DNA of 64,000 nt from Lasioglossum baleicum (Eukaryota; Arthropoda; Insecta; Hymenoptera; Halictidae), in contig NW_027469085.1 in NCBI RefSeq assembly GCF_051020765.1, forward strand, positions 930,001-994,000, in the 5' to 3' direction. Positions within the stretch are counted from its first letter, which is position 1, and each line of letters starts with the position of its first letter. Shown here one piece after another: positions 61,001-64,000 of this stretch. The translations under genes and the position numbers were made by a program. A model generated the notes under the pieces. That model had not been told where the DNA came from, did no database searches, and worked only from the letters and a program-made list of their open reading frames with translations.

Positions 61001-63708
61001 CTTTTTGATTCGAAGAATTGCAAGCGCTTATTATCACCACTGGTCCAGCGAAACGTGACAATTAAGCTGTACAACCCAATATTGCACCAAGAGAGAGTGG
61101 AACCACGCGCAGGATCTCGTTCTGCAACCGTAGCAGAGATGGGCGCGTTCGAAGAATACGCGATCATCCACGAAGGGTATTTCGATTCGTCGGAGAACGA
61201 CGTGATAAAGAAAAATTGGAATTTATTCTGCGAGGCTCTCCATCTCACTGGTGAGACAGGGCCGAAGCCTCCGCAAAAATATAAACAATTATCGTCCCCC
61301 TCCTCAACGGGACGAGGTAAAATTATCAAACGTTGAACGGCCCGCTGCTGTAAAAAGGTTGGTGAACACTGCTGTAAAGCACAAGTGAAAGCTTTTTGAT
61401 TCGAAGAATTGCAAGCTCTTATTATCACCACTGGTCCAGCGTAACGTGACAATTAAACTGTACAACCCAATATTGCACCAACGCAGAGTGGAACCACGCG
61501 CAGGATCTCGTTCTGCAACCGTAGCAGAGATGGGCGCGTTCGAAGAATACGCGATCATCCACGAAGGGTATTTCGATTCGTCGGTTGACGACGTGATAAA
61601 GAAAAGTTGGTATTTGTTCTGCGAGGCTCCCCGTCCCACTGGCGAGGCGGGGCCGAAGCTTCCGCAAGAATATAAACAATTAACGTCTCGCCCCTCATCG
61701 GGGCGCGGCAAAATTATCAAACGTTGACCGGTCAGCGACTACAAAAAGTTTGGGGGGCACTGCTGTAAAGCACAAGTGAGAGCTTTTGGATGCGAAGAAT
61801 TGCAAGCTCTTAATATCACCATAGGTCTTGCGAACCCTGAGAATTAAGCTGTGGAGCCCAATATTGCACCAAGACAGAGTGGAACCACGCGCAGGATATC
61901 GTCCTGCAACCGTAGCAGAAATGGACCCGTTCGAAGAATACGCGACCATCCACAAAGGGTATTTCGATTCGTCGGAGGACGACGTGATAAAGAAAAATTG
62001 GAATTTATTCTGAGAGGCTCTCCGTCTCACTGTTGAGACAGGGCCGATGCCTCCGCAAAAAATAAACAATTATCGTCCCCCTCCTCCTCCAAAAGGTTGG
62101 TGCGCACTGCTGTAAAGCACAAGTGAAAGCTTTTTGATTCGAAGAATTGCAAGCTCTTATTATCACCACTGGTCCAGCGAAACGTGACAATTAAGCTGTA
62201 CAACCCAATATTGCACCAAGAGAGAGTGGAACCACGCGCAGGATCTCGTTCTGCAACCGTAGCAGAGATGGGCTCGTTCGAAGAATACGCGATCATCCAC
62301 GAAGGGTATTTCGATTCGTCGGTTGACGACGTGATAAAGAAAAGTTGGTATTTGTTCTGCGAGGCTCCCCGTCCCACTGGCGAGGCGGGGCCGAAGCTTC
62401 CGCAAGAATATAAACAATTAACGTCTCGCCCCTCATCGGGGCGCGGCAAAATTATCAAAAGTTGACCGGTTAGCGACTATAAAAAGTTTGGGGAGCACTG
62501 CTGTAAAGCACAAGTGAGAGCTTTTGGATGCGAAGAATTGCAAGCTCTTAATATCACCATAGGTCTTGCAAACCCTGAGAATTAAGCTTTGGAGCCCAAT
62601 ATTGCACCAAGACAGAGTGGAACCTCGCGCAGGATATCGTTCTGCAACCGTAGCAGAAATGGACCCGTTCGAAGAATACGCGGCCATCCACAAAGGGTAT
62701 TTCGATTCGTCGGAGAACGACGTGATAAAGAGAAATTGGAATTTATTCTGCGAGGCTCTCCATCTCACTGGTGAGACAGGGCCGAAGCCTCCGCAAAAAT
62801 ATAAACAATTATCGTCCCCCTCCTCAACGGGACGAGGTAAAATTATCAAACGTTGAACGGCCCGCTGCTGTAAAAAGGTTGGTGAACACTGCTGTAAAGC
62901 ACAAGTGAAAGCTTTTTGATTCGCAGAATTGCAAGCTCTTATTATCACCACTGGTCCAGCGAAACGTGACAATTAAGCTGTACAACCCAATATTGCACCA
63001 ACGCAGAGTGGAACCACGCGCAGGATCTCGTTCTGCAACCGTAGCAGAGATGGGCGCGTTCGAAGAATACGCGATCATCCACGAAGGGTATTTCGATTCG
63101 TCGGTTGACGACGTGATAAAGAAAAGTTGGTATTTGTTCTGCGAGGCTCCCCGTCCCACTGGCGAGGCGGGGCCGAAGCTTCCGCAAGAATATAATCAAT
63201 TAACGTCTCGCCCCTCATCGGGGCGCGGCAAAATTATCAAACGTTGACCGGTTAGCGACTATAAAAAGTTTGGGGAGCACTGCTGTAAAGCACAAGTGAG
63301 AGCTTTTGGATGCGAAGAATTGCAAGCTCTTAATATCACCATAGGTCTTGCGAACCCTGAGAATTAAGCTGTGGAGCCCAATATTGCACCAAGACAGAGT
63401 GGAACCACGCGCAGGATATCGTCCTGCAACCGTAGCAGAAATGGACCCGTTCGAAGAATAGGCGACCATCCACAAAGGGTATTTCGATTCGTCGGAGAAC
63501 GACGTGATAAAGAAAAATTGGAATTTATTCTGAGAGGCTCTCCGTCTCACTGTTGAGACAGGGCCGATGCCTCCGCAAAAAATAAACAATTATCGTCCCC
63601 CTCCTCCTCCAAAAGGTTGGTGCGCACTGCTGTAAAGCACAAGTGAAAGCTTTTGGATTCAAAGAATTGCAACCTCCTATTATCACCACTGGTCCAGCGA
63701 AACGTGAC
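58063..63708 (+). repeat. Monomers 158-172: right block
   Basis: Starts: 58063 L, 58454 L, 58846 S, 59193 L, 59584 L, 59975 S, 60322 L, 60713 S, 61060 L, 61451 L, 61842 S, 62189 L, 62580 L, 62971 L, 63362 S. From about 61.5 kb the order and rare variants copy 53.6-56.1 kb at an offset of 7,904 bp. The unit at 59,584 has an inserted A (AGAGTAGGAACC) and, unusually for an A head, the L2 tail. The unit at 61,451 has GTAACGTGAC before the anchor, shared with 53,200. At 61,740-61,757 the TATA element is mutated (GACTACAAAAAG) and GGGGAGC becomes GGGGGGC. Confidence 0.92.
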
Positions 63709-64000
63709 AATTAAGCTGTACAACCCGATATTGCACCAACGCAGAGTGGAACCACGCGCAGGATCTCGTTCTGCAACCGTAGCAGAGATGGGCGCGTTCG
63801 AAGAATACGCGATCATCCACGAAGGGTATTTCGATTCGTCGGTTGACGACGTGATAAAGAAAAGTTGGTATTTGTTCTGCGAGGCTCCCCGTCCCACTGG
63901 CGAGGCGGGGCCGAAGCTTCCGCAAGAATATAAACAATTAACGTCTCGCGCCTCATCGGGGCGCGGCAAAATTATCAAACGTTGACCGGTTAGCGACTAT
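61504..64000 (+). repeat. About 2.5-kb dispersed duplicate, copy 2 (runs off the window)
   Basis: This is the counterpart at +7,904. Private differences from copy 1 include GGAGGACGACG near 61,976 and the altered TATA element near 61,740. The repeat has not ended at position 64,000. Confidence 0.8.
63709..64000 (+). repeat. Partial B-L1 monomer at right edge
   Basis: This is the first 292 bp of a B-L1 unit. It ends inside the TATA element, with ACTAT as the last bases. It carries the CTCGCGCCTC change that breaks one pair of the hairpin stem, also seen near 56,042 and 57,562. The array continues beyond the window. Confidence 0.95.

Larger units (their letters stand above)
1..64000. repeat. 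Satellite-type tandem array of 347-bp and 391-bp monomers filling the window
   Basis: The conserved AATTAAGC anchor recurs 173 times between 201 and 63,709. The spacings are only 347-349 bp (85 intervals) or 390-392 bp (87 intervals). Units are in direct orientation throughout, and no unique sequence longer than a few bases lies between them. All share a core: the AATATTGCACC region, the CGCGCAGGAT region, a TTCGAAGAATACGCG block, a TTCGATTCGTCGG block, GACGTGATAAAGA, TTCTGCGAGGC, and a proline-codon or GC-hairpin tail. Two heads (A and B) and three tails (S, L1, L2) recombine freely. Head-to-tail arrangement, unit length near two nucleosomes and nested higher-order duplications fit eukaryotic satellite DNA. 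I do not recognise it as a named satellite family. Bacterial origin is very unlikely given the architecture. Confidence 0.98.

Noticed and set aside
1..64000. Array of real short genes (tandem gene family)
   Set aside because: A-to-B head differences are mostly replacement changes, frames are broken by copied TGA, TAG and +1 variants, and the longer plus-strand frames would need TTG or GTG starts. Non-coding satellite fits better.
1..64000. CRISPR array
   Set aside because: Units are 347-391 bp, contiguous and similar along their full length. There are no short repeats with unique spacers and no cas genes.
1..64000. Transposon, LTR or viral insertion
   Set aside because: Spacing of the 173 anchors never departs from 347-349 or 390-392 bp, leaving no room for an insertion. 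No terminal repeats or polymerase-like frames were seen.
1..64000. Ribosomal DNA spacer subrepeats
   Set aside because: No rRNA gene sequence occurs in the window, and 64 kb of spacer repeats without a coding unit would be exceptional.

Overview
The whole 64 kb window is one uninterrupted tandem-repeat (satellite-type) array. I find no conventional gene, RNA gene, transposon, CRISPR array or unique flanking sequence in it. Using the conserved AATTAAGC at the head of each monomer as the anchor, I count 173 monomer starts, from position 201 to 63,709. That gives 172 complete monomers, a 200-bp partial unit at the left edge and a 292-bp partial unit at the right edge. Monomers fall into two length classes: short (S, 347-349 bp, 85 copies) and long (L, 390-392 bp, 87 copies). 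The 43-44 bp difference lies entirely in the last third of the unit.

Sequence types. There are two main head types. Head A has a GATATC and an ATG-GAC-CC core. Head B has GATCTC and an ATG-GGC-GC core. There are three tails: S, L1 (with a 6-bp GC hairpin and a TATAAAAA box) and L2 (without the hairpin). There are also two link sequences between units. The commonest arrangement is the composite dimer A-S + B-L1, 738 bp (347 + 391). Variants are B-L plus two S units (about 1,085 bp), L-L-S trimers (1,129 bp) and L-L-L-S tetramers (1,520/1,521 bp).

Layout. 1-4.3 kb contains a 1,129-bp tandem duplication. 4.3-15.3 kb is mostly 738-bp dimers with scattered chimeric units. About 15.4-30.2 kb is a very recent 7,332-bp tandem duplication with one difference seen; each copy contains a nested 3,297-bp tandem duplication (7,332 = 738 + 2 x 3,297). 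30.1-38.7 kb is mixed and includes a single-monomer duplication at 30.8-31.5 kb. 38.7-41.8 kb is a 1,521-bp tandem duplication and 54.8-57.9 kb a 1,520-bp one, both L-L-L-S. 61.5-64.0 kb repeats about 53.6-56.1 kb at an offset of 7,904 bp and runs off the window.

Organism. Tens of kilobases of tandem units of roughly twice nucleosome length, with hierarchical duplication, indicate eukaryotic heterochromatic or pericentromeric satellite DNA. CpG is not depleted (I count 31 CpG in the 391-bp unit at 548-938). This suggests a genome with little CpG methylation, as in many insects, but the sequence alone does not identify the species.

Coding potential. Every unit contains short open frames on both strands because the repeat is poor in stop codons. 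Most of the longer plus-strand frames begin at TTG or GTG. ATG-initiated plus-strand frames are only about 64-65 codons. Differences between head types are almost all non-synonymous, and nonsense and frameshift variants have been copied along with their units. I therefore treat the array as non-coding. The interest here lies in the record of unequal exchange and gene conversion, and in the regularly spaced hairpin/TATA-like elements.
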